Of a stretch of DNA of 15,445 nt, positions 1 through 7,606 are shown piece after piece. Position 1 is the stretch's first letter, and every line of letters begins with the position of its first letter. Below the pieces are notes generated by a model. The model did not search any database, was not told the DNA's origin, and saw only the letters and a list, made by a program, of their open reading frames with translations. The stretch lies in NCBI RefSeq assembly GCF_041433555.1, contig NZ_JAPWBR010000030.1:1-15445 (forward strand), in the 5' to 3' direction. The DNA is from Granulicatella sp041433555. GTDB lineage: Bacteria > Bacillota > Bacilli > Lactobacillales > Aerococcaceae. The position numbers and the translations under genes are program-made.

Positions 1-111
1 GAAGATGAAGTCCCTACACATTTGGTTCGTCTTCTTTGTTCAGTTTTCAAAGGTCAATCGTTGTTTTTGCAACAACTTCTATATCCTATCATAGGACATT
101 TTCACTGTCAA
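1..111 (-). promoter_or_regulatory. Strong leftward promoter and leader, probably of an rRNA operon off the left edge
   Basis: On the minus strand there is TTGACA (106-111), a 17-nt spacer and TAGGAT (83-88), with predicted initiation near 76. The transcript would run off the left edge and begins with a small hairpin (GTTG/CAAC). It then contains the stretches CTTTGAAAACTGAACAAAG and GACGAACCAAATGTG. These resemble, from memory, the leader or spacer of rRNA operons in streptococci and enterococci. No mature rRNA lies inside the window, so the rRNA call is inference; the promoter is seen directly. Confidence 0.5.
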
Positions 112-156
112 CAGATTTCATTGAACTTTTTCAAAGTTTTTTGAAACTGTTTTATA

Positions 157-170
157 AGCGAACGTTCGCT
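157..170. promoter_or_regulatory. Perfect 14-bp palindrome, candidate operator
   Basis: AGCGAACGTTCGCT is a perfect palindrome in the gene-free stretch between the leftward promoter at 83-111 and the terminator at 243-271. It sits about 45 bp upstream of the -35 box. It could be a binding site for a dimeric repressor or activator (TetR-like sites often look like this), but no regulator gene lies beside it. The Gram-positive LexA box has four bases between its half-sites; these half-sites have none. The rest of 112-240 shows nothing else recognisable. Confidence 0.3.
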
Positions 171-242
171 CAACAGTGATATTAATTTATCATAACCAAA
201 GAAGGTTTGCAACTGAAAAGATGTAGAATTCTAAAAAAAATA

Positions 243-276
243 ATACAGTTCACAGAATCTGCAAACTGTATCTTTT
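243..276. terminator. Bidirectional rho-independent terminator after the phosphomutase gene
   Basis: ATACAGTT (243-250) pairs with AACTGTAT (264-271), and CAG/CTG pairs inside it. On the minus strand the stem is followed by a run of U (232-240); on the plus strand it is followed by CTTTTTT (272-278). It would end the leftward phosphomutase transcript and could also work rightward. Confidence 0.75.
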
Positions 277-284
277 TTAGCCTT

Positions 285-1799
285 CTATTTTAGTAAAGCT
301 TCGAGCTTACTTTGATTGATTTTTGGATAACGGTTCATTATTTTTTGAATCGTTTCTAGAATCTTCTTTTGATATCCAACTAAATCATTTTCAATTTGAA
401 GAACGAGTAGCGGTTCATGTAAGCTCATGCGTAATAATAACCATCCATCTCCGTACTCACCTTTGAAATCAATACGAACCCCCTCTTCGTTTTCCAGGTT
501 CACACCCCAGCCTTGTGGAATCCACTGTGGAAATTCTTTAATCACTTCATTGCCATAAGTTTTGAAATCTTCTGTTTCAATCTTAAAGCGAACTTCAACA
601 ACTTCTTTTGGTTGTACTAATTGTTTGATTAAATAATCCAATGTTTCTCCGCGTTCAAGCAATCTTGGAAGAAGCATTAAAATCTTCGCCACTACATACG
701 CGCCATCATCTAGGAAGTAATTTTCCTTAAAGGCTGCATGTCCACTAGTCTCAATCGCTAATTGACAATCCGTACCAGCTTTATTTAACTCGATAGCTTT
801 ATTGATAACATTACGGTACCCAGAAATATAACGATATTGATGGCCGCCTAGTTCTGTAATAAATCTCTTCAAGTGTTCAGTTGTAGGTGAGTTCGTCACG
901 ATTGTAGTTCCAGGGTGTTCACTAATGGCAATTACACTAAGAACAGCAATCAAGTTGTTTCTATTTAATAATTCTCCATCTCCTGTAACGACTGCAGCTC
1001 TATCCACATCGGTGTCAAAAATCACACCATAATCCGCACCGACCGCAAGCACCTGATTCTTAATACTTTCCATCGCTTCTTTATTATCTGGGTTTGGAAT
1101 ATGATTTGGGAATGTTCCATCAGGATCTAGGAACTGTGAACCTTTCGTGTTAGCACCTAATACTTCTATCACCTTTTCCGCATAGAAACCACCAGCACCA
1201 TTTCCAGCGTCTACAATAATATGAAGACCTTCGAGCGGTTTTTCTTTCTCGCTCCCGCTCCCTTTACGAATCAACTCTACCAAGTGACGGCTGTATCGTT
1301 CAAAAATACTTTTTACTTCTATAGTAGAAACAGGTACTTGGGGGACTTCTTCTTTCTCGTCTACTAAATCAATGATGCCACGAATATCACTTGCTTCTAA
1401 TCCACCCTCACGTGTGAAGAATTTCAAACCATTATAATAGAAAGGCAAATGGCTGGCTGTGAACATCACGGTTGCGTCGCAGTTAAACTCTTCAAACTGC
1501 GTTGCCATAAACATACTTGGAGTTGTCGCCATCTCAAAATCAATTACCTGAACACCAAAAGCCGACAACACCTGAATAAATTCTCTTGTTAAGTCCGGAC
1601 CACTAATGCGACTATCCCTACCAACCCCAACAACTAATTCCGTCACCACTTCAGATGGATAACGTTTCTGTAGCCATTTTACAAAAGCACTCGCGATTAA
1701 ACGACTCTCTTCTACCGTTAACGTTGCATCAAACTCTTCTGTTCCAATAGCAATACCACGGATATCTGAACTCAGTTGTAACTCTTTGATTTTTGACAT
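285..1799 (-). CDS. Phosphoglucomutase/phosphomannomutase, alpha-D-phosphohexomutase family
   Basis: This 504-residue cytosolic enzyme should interconvert hexose 1- and 6-phosphates (glucose or mannose), feeding nucleotide-sugar and cell-surface polysaccharide synthesis. The family signatures appear in order. The phosphoserine loop is T-A-S-H-L-P at 114-119 (catalytic Ser116); the usual form is TASHNP. The Mg2+ loop is DTDVDR at 262-267, where most relatives have DGDxDR. The sugar-specificity loop is ETSGH at 350-354. The C-terminal phosphate-binding loop is R-M-S-L-H-E-P, a variant of RPSGTEP. Length is normal for this branch. The ATG start has a strong AAGGAGG site 8 nt upstream. The gene stands alone, with its own extended -10 promoter and terminator. 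Which sugar it prefers cannot be read from the sequence; the galE further on is consistent with a role in sugar nucleotide supply. Confidence 0.9.
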   Translation of the reverse strand: MSKIKELQLSSDIRGIAIGTEEFDATLTVEESRLIASAFVKWLQKRYPSEVVTELVVGVGRDSRISGPDLTREFIQVLSAFGVQVIDFEMATTPSMFMATQFEEFNCDATVMFTASHLPFYYNGLKFFTREGGLEASDIRGIIDLVDEKEEVPQVPVSTIEVKSIFERYSRHLVELIRKGSGSEKEKPLEGLHIIVDAGNGAGGFYAEKVIEVLGANTKGSQFLDPDGTFPNHIPNPDNKEAMESIKNQVLAVGADYGVIFDTDVDRAAVVTGDGELLNRNNLIAVLSVIAISEHPGTTIVTNSPTTEHLKRFITELGGHQYRYISGYRNVINKAIELNKAGTDCQLAIETSGHAAFKENYFLDDGAYVVAKILMLLPRLLERGETLDYLIKQLVQPKEVVEVRFKIETEDFKTYGNEVIKEFPQWIPQGWGVNLENEEGVRIDFKGEYGDGWLLLRMSLHEPLLVLQIENDLVGYQKKILETIQKIMNRYPKINQSKLEALLK

Positions 1800-1825
1800 G
1801 GGAATCCCTCCTTAGCTTTATCCTT

Positions 1826-1834
1826 ATTTTACCA
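1826..1834 (-). promoter_or_regulatory. Extended -10 promoter for the phosphomutase gene
   Basis: On the minus strand TGG-TAAAAT (1834 to 1826) forms an extended -10 about 27 nt upstream of the start codon. The -35 region is poor, as is usual when TGn is present. It lies between the start codon and the ntdP terminator. Confidence 0.45.
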
Positions 1835-1876
1835 AAAGTACCCATCTATTGATAGAAAGTTTTCAAAATTTATCCC

Positions 1877-1912
1877 ACAAAAACAAAAAGCAAGCAGCCT
1901 TAGCTACTTGCT
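1877..1912 (-). terminator. Rho-independent terminator of ntdP
   Basis: The minus-strand stem is AGCAAG-t-AGC (1912-1903) paired with GCT-g-CTTGCT (1898-1889), with a 4-nt loop. It is followed by TTTTGTTTTTG. It lies about 20 nt past the ntdP stop codon. Confidence 0.85.
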
Positions 1913-1934
1913 CTTTCAACTCAGCTATCATGAG

Positions 1935-2486
1935 TTATGATTTACGATAGGTTAATTGAATATATCTTTCATACCATAAATCGACATATTCAGGCGAGAA
2001 CGGCCCTTTTTTGTTATTGATCCAATCCACAAGAATCTCAACGTTTGCCTTCAAGATTTGATCAATCTCTTTTGAATAATGCATTTGACGGCGATGCAAT
2101 TCATATTCATCGACATCTAGCAATCTCTTTTCGCCATCCGGGAAAATCTTGATATCTAAATCGTAATCAATATATTTCAAAGCTTCTGCATCTAACACAT
2201 AAGGTGAAGCAAGATTACAATAGTAAGAAATTCCTTTTTGACGAATCATCGTTACGACATTGAACCAATAATGCTTATGGTAATACAATAACGCTGGCTC
2301 TCTCGTCAACCATCTTCTACCGTCGGACTCAGTCACAAGAGTATGATCATTGCAAGCGATAATTGCTTGATCGCTTGTCTTCAAAATCATGCTATCGCGC
2401 CAAGTGCGATGAAGACTACCATCATGTTTATAACTCTTGACAGTGATGAATTCTCCTTCTCTGGGATTCTGCACCACTATATCCAA
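1935..2486 (-). CDS. ntdP: Nucleoside tri-/diphosphate phosphatase, DUF402 / UPF0374 (YgaC) family
   Basis: This 183-residue protein closely resembles the UPF0374 group of Firmicutes, whose studied members hydrolyse nucleoside tri- and diphosphates with divalent metal. Conserved blocks visible are SYKHDGSLHRTWRD (18-31), N-D-H-T-L-V-T-E-S-D-G-R-R-W (46-59), NLASPY (91-96), the acidic YIDYDLD (105-111) and LDVDEYE (123-129). The acidic clusters are the presumed metal-binding residues of the DUF402 fold. The start is TTG at 2484-2486. Only a weak AGAAAG lies just ahead, and two GTG codons at positions 4 and 5 are alternative starts. The homology block begins at about residue 8, so all of these are possible. 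It is transcribed from its own promoter, 50 nt downstream of mutY's direction of travel, and ends at a good terminator. Confidence 0.9.
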   Translation of the reverse strand: MDIVVQNPREGEFITVKSYKHDGSLHRTWRDSMILKTSDQAIIACNDHTLVTESDGRRWLTREPALLYYHKHYWFNVVTMIRQKGISYYCNLASPYVLDAEALKYIDYDLDIKIFPDGEKRLLDVDEYELHRRQMHYSKEIDQILKANVEILVDWINNKKGPFSPEYVDLWYERYIQLTYRKS

Positions 2487-2501
2487 CTTTCTATATCTAT
2501 T

Positions 2502-2517
2502 TAAGAGTAAACTCTTA
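2502..2517. promoter_or_regulatory. Inverted repeat in the ntdP 5' untranslated region
   Basis: TAAGAGT-aa-ACTCTTA is a perfect 7+7 bp inverted repeat. It lies between the predicted ntdP transcription start (near 2530) and its TTG start codon. It may be a repressor operator. A hairpin that exposes or hides the weak ribosome binding site is unlikely, given the 2-nt loop. Confidence 0.3.
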
Positions 2518-2536
2518 GTTATTTCAAATCATTAGT

Positions 2537-2565
2537 AGTATAGCATATTTCTACCATTCTGTGAA
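2537..2565 (-). promoter_or_regulatory. Promoter of ntdP
   Basis: On the minus strand: TTCACA (2560-2565), a 17-nt spacer and TATACT (2537-2542). Both boxes differ from the sigma-A consensus at one position. It sits in the gap between the mutY stop and the ntdP start, so ntdP is transcribed independently as well as by any read-through from mutY. Confidence 0.7.
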
Positions 2566-2592
2566 CAAAAATCAGATTAGCTGTGATTCTCC

Positions 2593-3765
2593 TTATAAAA
2601 GTTCTTGCGAAGCGAGTAATTCACACATCTTCCCTTGTACTCTTGACTGTGGCAGTTGCGCCATTTCTTCTTTTGTTACCCATTGGAGCGTACGTGTTGC
2701 ATGCTGTTCTAATGTTCCCAAAAACGTTGCACATTGCAACTCAATATCCCAGCGTTGGTGACTGAAAATATGTTTCACTGTTTTCGGTAAAATGCGAGTT
2801 GGTTGAAGCTTCATTTTATAAAGACTTTCAAACTGAACTTCAAGCGGGATATTTTGGTTTATTTCATAAGTCGAATTTTCTTCGGCTACTCCTTCGAATA
2901 AATCAATCGATTCTCCCACCGTACTAAAATCACGAATCAGTGGAAAATGCCAAAAACCACTCAACAGGTCCGCTTGCGTATTCTTCTCTACTAAAAGACG
3001 TCCCTTTTCATCTTGAATAACAAACGCTCGCCATTTCATCGGTGTCGGTTTCTTTTTCGGCTTCTTAATTGGATAAATATGCATCGTTCCATTTTGATAC
3101 GCCGCACTAAACTCTTTCACAGGGCTCTCTTCCGGGCGCGGATTCACCGGCGATTCGATATCTGAACCCAAATCCATCAAAGCCTGATTAAAGTCCCCTG
3201 GCCGGTCGGGGTCAATTAAAATTTCTGCAATTTCTTGGAACGCCCAACGATTGCTTGGGTTTCCAATATCTAAATTCACCTCAAACAAGCGACTAATCAC
3301 ACGCATCAAATTACCGTCCACTGCAGGTTCAGGTAATCCAAAAGCGATACTGGCGATTGCACCTGCCGTATAAGGTCCGATTCCTTTTAATGAGAGAATT
3401 CCTTCATAAGTATTCGGGAACACTCCGCCAAATTCTTCCATTATTTGTATCGCTGCTTTTTGCATATTGCGTACGCGCGAATAATAACCAAGACCTTCCC
3501 AACATTTTAACAGCAGCTCTTCGGGAGCCTCTGCTAAGTCTTTAACCGTTGGAAACGTCGCTAAGAATCGCTCGTAATACGGAATTACTGTATCCACTCG
3601 CGTTTGTTGAAGCATAATTTCACTCACCCAAATAGCATAAGGGTCAGTTGTTCTTCTCCAAGGTAAATCTCGTTTTTCTTTGTCATACCAATCGAGTAGC
3701 GTCTTTCTGAAACGCTCGATTTTCTTCTTGTCCCACATTTTTACGCCAATACCGGCTAAATCCAT
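2593..3765 (-). CDS. mutY: A/G-specific adenine glycosylase MutY, cluster-less type
   Basis: This 390-residue base-excision repair enzyme removes adenine mispaired with 8-oxoguanine. The catalytic Glu lies in S-E-I-M-L-Q-Q-T (about 48-55). The helix-hairpin-helix is L-K-G-I-G-P-Y-T-A-G, followed by the catalytic Asp in P-A-V-D-G-N-L. The C-terminal Nudix-like domain (about 240-390) carries the F-S-H motif that reads 8-oxoG. The region that normally binds a [4Fe-4S] cluster (C-x6-C-x2-C-x5-C) is present at the same length, but the four Cys are replaced by Glu, Pro, Ser and Ser. Cluster-less MutY proteins are known from lactic acid bacteria, so this is likely functional. The ATG at 3765 has GGAGAAAG ahead and overlaps the recX end by 10 nt, implying translational coupling. 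An ATG ten codons later lacks a clear ribosome site. Confidence 0.93.
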   Translation of the reverse strand: MDLAGIGVKMWDKKKIERFRKTLLDWYDKEKRDLPWRRTTDPYAIWVSEIMLQQTRVDTVIPYYERFLATFPTVKDLAEAPEELLLKCWEGLGYYSRVRNMQKAAIQIMEEFGGVFPNTYEGILSLKGIGPYTAGAIASIAFGLPEPAVDGNLMRVISRLFEVNLDIGNPSNRWAFQEIAEILIDPDRPGDFNQALMDLGSDIESPVNPRPEESPVKEFSAAYQNGTMHIYPIKKPKKKPTPMKWRAFVIQDEKGRLLVEKNTQADLLSGFWHFPLIRDFSTVGESIDLFEGVAEENSTYEINQNIPLEVQFESLYKMKLQPTRILPKTVKHIFSHQRWDIELQCATFLGTLEQHATRTLQWVTKEEMAQLPQSRVQGKMCELLASQELL

Positions 3766-4571
3766 TCTGCTTTCTCCATTTCAAACTGCGCTATGGCCTG
3801 TTCAATCACACTAGAAGTAAATCCTTTTTGATACAACTTCCCTTTGATTTGATACCAGAGCGCCGATTCATTCTCTTCGTATTTTTTTGCGATGCGTCGG
3901 TAAATCGTCGCAATCTCTTTTACTGCTAATTCTGCTTCCATTTCACTTTGCGCTTCAAACGATAAAAACGGAACCACTTCTTCAGCGATTTCTTTCGAAT
4001 ACCCTTTTTGCATCACAAACACTTTTACTTTTTGCTTAGCTACTTTGGGTGTGACCCGCTTTTGCCCTTTTAAATATGACTGCGCAATTTGAATTGCATT
4101 TTCAAGTTGCTCTTTTAGCGTATAGCCTTCAAGCACTGTTTGAATGACCTTATCGCTAATACCTTTCTTTTGCAAATCAAAAACAACAGACTTTGGCCCT
4201 TTGAACGTCACAAACTTAGCTTGATTTAAGTAGCTTTCTGCATAAAACGTATCGTTAATAAAATTCTGCTCATGCAGCTTTCCAAGCACTTCATTAATAA
4301 TATCTTCGTCAAATTCTAATTTTTCTAATTTTTCATAGACTTCTTTCGTTGAACGAAGCTTGAAATTCAAGAAATGTAAAGCCTTTTGATAGGCTTGCTG
4401 AATACAATCATCATGTTGAATTTCATCAATTTGTTCTTTGGTTAATTCGGTTCCTTTGAATAAAGCGTATTTTACAACAGTCGCCTCATCAACACCAAAT
4501 GCAAAAGTATCATTCAAATAAATATTGTAACGGCCTTTTTTCTTTTGAGCCTCAATTTTTGTAATGACCAT
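3756..4571 (-). CDS. recX: Recombination regulatory protein RecX
   Basis: This 271-residue regulator binds RecA filaments and limits recombination and SOS activity. It has the helical-repeat layout of Firmicute RecX proteins: N-terminal V-I-T-K-I-E-A-Q-K-K and R-Y-N-I-Y-L-N, then L-R-S-T-K-E-V-Y-E-K-L, then F-I-N-D-T-F-Y-A-E-S-Y and F-K-G-P. Length is usual for the Gram-positive group. The open frame extends 60 codons further upstream, but that extension overlaps the end of the ATPase gene and its terminator and has no homology-like content. The ATG at 4569-4571, with GGAG 9 nt upstream and a promoter just ahead, is the better start. It is first in an operon with mutY, so a recombination regulator and an oxidative-damage repair enzyme are co-expressed. 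Confidence 0.92.
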   Translation of the reverse strand: MVITKIEAQKKKGRYNIYLNDTFAFGVDEATVVKYALFKGTELTKEQIDEIQHDDCIQQAYQKALHFLNFKLRSTKEVYEKLEKLEFDEDIINEVLGKLHEQNFINDTFYAESYLNQAKFVTFKGPKSVVFDLQKKGISDKVIQTVLEGYTLKEQLENAIQIAQSYLKGQKRVTPKVAKQKVKVFVMQKGYSKEIAEEVVPFLSFEAQSEMEAELAVKEIATIYRRIAKKYEENESALWYQIKGKLYQKGFTSSVIEQAIAQFEMEKAEWI

Positions 4572-4599
4572 ATTCCCACACTCCATTCTACATAGAAAT

Positions 4600-4608
4600 A
4601 TTTTAGCA
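4600..4608 (-). promoter_or_regulatory. Extended -10 promoter of recX-mutY
   Basis: On the minus strand TGC-TAAAAT (4608 to 4600) lies about 29 nt upstream of the recX ATG. The -35 is weak (TTTTAT-like at 17 nt). It falls between the ATPase terminator and recX. Confidence 0.5.
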
Positions 4609-4656
4609 AAATACACAGTTGAATAAAAGCTAGACTCACTACTTCTATTAATACAT

Positions 4657-4688
4657 ACGAAAAAAAGGCTCACACAAGGTGAACCTTT
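4657..4688 (-). terminator. Rho-independent terminator of the P-type ATPase gene
   Basis: Minus-strand stem AAAGGTTCAC (4688-4679) pairs with GTGAGCCTTT (4673-4664) through ten pairs including one G·U. The loop is 5 nt and a run of U follows. It begins about 20 nt past the ATPase stop. Confidence 0.9.
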
Positions 4689-4707
4689 CTTCGTTATACT
4701 TATTAGA

Positions 4708-7368
4708 TTAGTCTTTATCCATTCCCATTGCACGCATAATTGCTTTTGCAATTTCTACGATTGGAACGATTGAAAATGCTGCACCAACTACGAACAACCA
4801 TTGTTCAGCTGTAAGAATTGCTACATCAAATACAGTTGTTAATCCAGGAATCACCATTACGCTTAGAAGCATTACGGCTGATACTAGGATTGCGTAGTTA
4901 AACATCTTGTTCTTGAACGCACCAACTGTGCCAAGTGATTTGTACACTGACTTCACGTTGAAGGCGTGGAACAATTGGATTAAACCTAATGTTGCAAACG
5001 CCATTGTTTCCCCAACTGGGTTCCCCCAATTAGCAATATGAGTTGCGTACCAGAATACAAACAATGTAATTCCACCTTCGAAGAAACCTTGGTAGAAGAT
5101 ACTTGGTAACACACCGTTTGATAAGAAGTTCGAGCCCTTACCGCGTGGTGGGTGGTTCATGATATCTGCTTCCGCTTCTTCAAGACCTAAAGCAATCGCT
5201 GGGAATACGTCTGTTACTAAGTTGATCCATAAGATATGGATTGGTTCTAGAATTGACCAACCAGCCATTGTCGCAACGAACATTGTCATTACTTCACCGA
5301 AGTTTGCAGATAGTAAGTATTGAACAGCTTTTTGGATGTTCGCGAATACTTTACGTCCTTCTTCAACGGCAACAACGATTGTTTCGAAGTTATCATCGGC
5401 AAGTACCATGTCTGAAGCACCTTTAGAAACTTCAGTACCTGTAATCCCCATACCAACACCGATATCGGCTTGTTTAAGTGAAGGAGCATCGTTAACTCCA
5501 TCTCCTGTCATCGAAACAACTTTACCATTCTTTTGCCAAGCTTTTACGATACGAACTTTATGCTCTGGAGATACACGAGCATATACAGAGTAATTTTCAA
5601 CAGTACGTTCTAATTCTTCATCAGAAATATCGTTTAATTCGCCACCAGTTAATACTCCGTCTTCTTGGTCTGGACGAAGGATGCCTAAACGTTTTGCAAT
5701 CGCTTGGGCTGTATCGCGGTGGTCCCCAGTAATCATAATTGTACGGATACCAGCTGATTGAGCTACTTTAATCGCAGCCGCTGCTTCCTTACGTTCTGGG
5801 TCAATCATCCCTACTAAACCAGCAAAGATTAAATCATGTTCGATTGAATCTGTGTCCACTGTTTCAGGTAGAGTATCAATCACTTTGTATGCCATCGCTA
5901 ACACACGAAGCGCTTGAGTGGCCATTTCTTTGTTTAATTTCATTAATGTTGTGCGGTCATCTTCAGTAAACGCAGAAACCTCACCATGTTTTTCAATCTT
6001 CGTTACACGGTCTAATAACATATCTGGAGCACCTTTAGTGGCAACCAAATATTTACCGTCTTCTAATTGATGAATCGTTGTCATTAATTTACGTGTTGAG
6101 TCAAACGGAACTTCCGCAATACGTGGAATGTTTACTAACTCTTCACGTACATCATAGTTTTTATCAAGACCGTATTGAACCATTGCTGTTTCAGTTGGGT
6201 CCCCTAATAATGAGTTATCTTGAGAAATCTTAGTATCGTTGGCTAAGTTCATTACACGAAGCGCGATGTTGTCTTTAGAAATTTCTTCTGACGCATCATG
6301 GATTTCGTTATCATAAACCATTTTTTCAACAGTCATTTGGTTAAGTGTTAATGTACCTGTTTTATCCGAACAGATAATTTCAACACCACCTAATGTTTCA
6401 ACAGCTGGCAATTTACGAACAATCGCGTTACGTTGCGCCATTTTTTGAGTTCCTAATGCTAGGATAATTGTAGAAATGGCTGGTAACCCTTCTGGAATCG
6501 CAGCAACGGCAATCGCAATCGCTGTTAATAACATATGAGTCCATTCATTTCCTCGAAGCATCCCTACCAAGAAGATAATCACGGCAATCACTAAAATCAT
6601 GATTGTTAGCCATTTACCAAGAGCATCTTGGTTTTCTTGAAGTGGTGTTTTACCTTCTTCAGTGTTCGCTAACATATTAGCGATTTTACCAACTTCTGTA
6701 TTCATACCAGTACTTGTAACCACACCAACAGCACGGCCGTAAGTTACGTTTGTACTTGAGAACGCCATATTAGTACGATCTCCAATTCCCACTTCATCCC
6801 CTGCAGGAATCACTAAGTCTTTATCAACCGGAACTGATTCCCCTGTTAATGCTGACTCTTCAATTTTCACTGTGTTTACTTCGAATAAACGCATATCCGC
6901 TGGCACAACATCACCAGCTTCAAGAATAACAACGTCACCGACTACGATGTCTTCCCCTTTAATATGTTCCACGTGTCCATCACGTAAAACACTTGCTACA
7001 GGTGAAGCCATTTTCTTCAACGCTTCGATTGCTTCCTCGGCTTTTGACTCTTGGAAGACCCCTAGAACTGCGTTAAGCAATACTACTGCTAAGATGATAA
7101 TTGCATCCGTTGGGTCTGGGTCGCCTTGGTGAGCAAACATCGAAACAACTGCCGCCACTAAAAGTACTAAAATCATGAAATCTTTAAATTGATCCACGAA
7201 TTTTTCTAATAGTGTTTTTTTCTTACCTTCTTGTAATGTGTTCGCACCGTATTTTTCAAGTCTTGATGCAGCTTCTTGAGAGCTTAAACCAGAAGGACTT
7301 GACTGTACTTCTTTAAATACATCTTCGACCGTCTGCAAATATACGTGTTTTGTTTGTTGTTCCAACAA
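4708..7368 (-). CDS. P-type cation ATPase, Ca2+-ATPase (SERCA/PMCA-like) type, probable Ca2+/Mn2+ exporter
   Basis: This 886-residue membrane pump has the full P2A layout. There is an N-terminal cytosolic domain and TM1-2 (about 63-105). The actuator loop carries TGES (175-178), and TM4 carries I-P-E-G-L-P (291-296). The phosphorylation motif is DKTGTLT (335-341), the nucleotide-binding K-G-A-P-D is at 445-449 and the hinge T-G-D-G-V-N-D-A-P at 621-629. TM5 has N-F-G-E (689-692) and TM6 has N-L-V-T-D (716-720). The TM4-6 residues match the Ca2+ ligands of SERCA, so Ca2+ or Mn2+ is the expected substrate. Relatives controlled by the same riboswitch class are known in Lactococcus (YoaB) and pneumococcus (MgtA), where they counter Mn2+/Ca2+ stress. 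The start is TTG at 7366-7368 behind AAGGAG. It is a single-gene unit behind a riboswitch. Confidence 0.93.
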   Translation of the reverse strand: MLEQQTKHVYLQTVEDVFKEVQSSPSGLSSQEAASRLEKYGANTLQEGKKKTLLEKFVDQFKDFMILVLLVAAVVSMFAHQGDPDPTDAIIILAVVLLNAVLGVFQESKAEEAIEALKKMASPVASVLRDGHVEHIKGEDIVVGDVVILEAGDVVPADMRLFEVNTVKIEESALTGESVPVDKDLVIPAGDEVGIGDRTNMAFSSTNVTYGRAVGVVTSTGMNTEVGKIANMLANTEEGKTPLQENQDALGKWLTIMILVIAVIIFLVGMLRGNEWTHMLLTAIAIAVAAIPEGLPAISTIILALGTQKMAQRNAIVRKLPAVETLGGVEIICSDKTGTLTLNQMTVEKMVYDNEIHDASEEISKDNIALRVMNLANDTKISQDNSLLGDPTETAMVQYGLDKNYDVREELVNIPRIAEVPFDSTRKLMTTIHQLEDGKYLVATKGAPDMLLDRVTKIEKHGEVSAFTEDDRTTLMKLNKEMATQALRVLAMAYKVIDTLPETVDTDSIEHDLIFAGLVGMIDPERKEAAAAIKVAQSAGIRTIMITGDHRDTAQAIAKRLGILRPDQEDGVLTGGELNDISDEELERTVENYSVYARVSPEHKVRIVKAWQKNGKVVSMTGDGVNDAPSLKQADIGVGMGITGTEVSKGASDMVLADDNFETIVVAVEEGRKVFANIQKAVQYLLSANFGEVMTMFVATMAGWSILEPIHILWINLVTDVFPAIALGLEEAEADIMNHPPRGKGSNFLSNGVLPSIFYQGFFEGGITLFVFWYATHIANWGNPVGETMAFATLGLIQLFHAFNVKSVYKSLGTVGAFKNKMFNYAILVSAVMLLSVMVIPGLTTVFDVAILTAEQWLFVVGAAFSIVPIVEIAKAIMRAMGMDKD

Positions 7369-7391
7369 AATACACTCCTTTTCTTTTTCTA

Positions 7392-7442
7392 TAAAAAGAG
7401 AGACTTATGCCCATCATCCTATTGATAACAAACATAAGTCTC
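7392..7442 (-). terminator. Riboswitch-controlled intrinsic terminator (expression platform)
   Basis: On the minus strand GAGACTTATG (7442-7433) pairs perfectly with CATAAGTCTC (7409-7400), followed by TCTTTTT. The 5' arm is also the 3' strand of the aptamer's closing helix P1, so the terminator and the folded aptamer exclude one another. It lies about 25 nt ahead of the ATPase start codon. Confidence 0.9.
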
Positions 7443-7521
7443 ACTGTTCAAGATAATACCAGCGAGAATTCGCTTGTTGTTGATATTATCGCAACGCTCG
7501 GTTGCCAGTTACTCCCTTATA
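7433..7521 (-). promoter_or_regulatory. yybP-ykoY family Mn2+ riboswitch aptamer
   Basis: Reading the minus strand, ATAAG (7520-7516) pairs with CTTAT (7438-7434) to form P1. The 5' side continues G-G-G-A-G-T-A and ACTG, which pairs with CAGT just before G-A-G-A-C. Next comes hairpin GCAAC/GTTGC (P2), then GATAATA/TATTATC (P3) enclosing T-C-A-A-C-A-A-C-A and the small stem AGCG/CGCT. The GGGAGTA and TCAACA loops, the helix order and the link to a P-type cation ATPase fit the yybP-ykoY class. Ligand-bound aptamer would hold P1 and stop the terminator forming, so Mn2+ should switch the pump ON. Class assignment is by eye, not by covariance model. Confidence 0.82.
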
Positions 7522-7543
7522 GAGATTGATTATTGTTGTAGTT

Positions 7544-7572
7544 ACTATACCAAATAAAAATGAGATTTGCAA
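7544..7572 (-). promoter_or_regulatory. Promoter of the riboswitch-ATPase transcript
   Basis: On the minus strand: TTGCAA (7567-7572), a 17-nt spacer and TATAGT (7544-7549). Predicted initiation near 7537 gives about 17 nt before the aptamer. Confidence 0.75.
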
Positions 7573-7606
7573 ATTTTTTAGTTAAATTGTTAACCTTTCT
7601 TTTTAC

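Noticed and set aside
157..170. LexA/SOS box reading of CGAACGTTCG
   Set aside because: The Gram-positive SOS box needs four bases between CGAAC and GTTCG; here there are none.
2566..2587. Terminator between mutY and ntdP
   Set aside because: Only a 5-bp stem (AATCA/TGATT) with a long loop before TTTTT; too weak to call, so read-through into ntdP is possible.
4572..4751. 60-codon N-terminal extension of recX
   Set aside because: It overlaps the 3' end of the ATPase gene and its terminator, contains the recX promoter, and is not RecX-like; the ATG at 4571 has a ribosome site.
5241..5593. Open frames on both strands inside the ATPase gene
   Set aside because: Shadows of the strongly conserved ATPase reading frame, without ribosome sites or recognisable domains.
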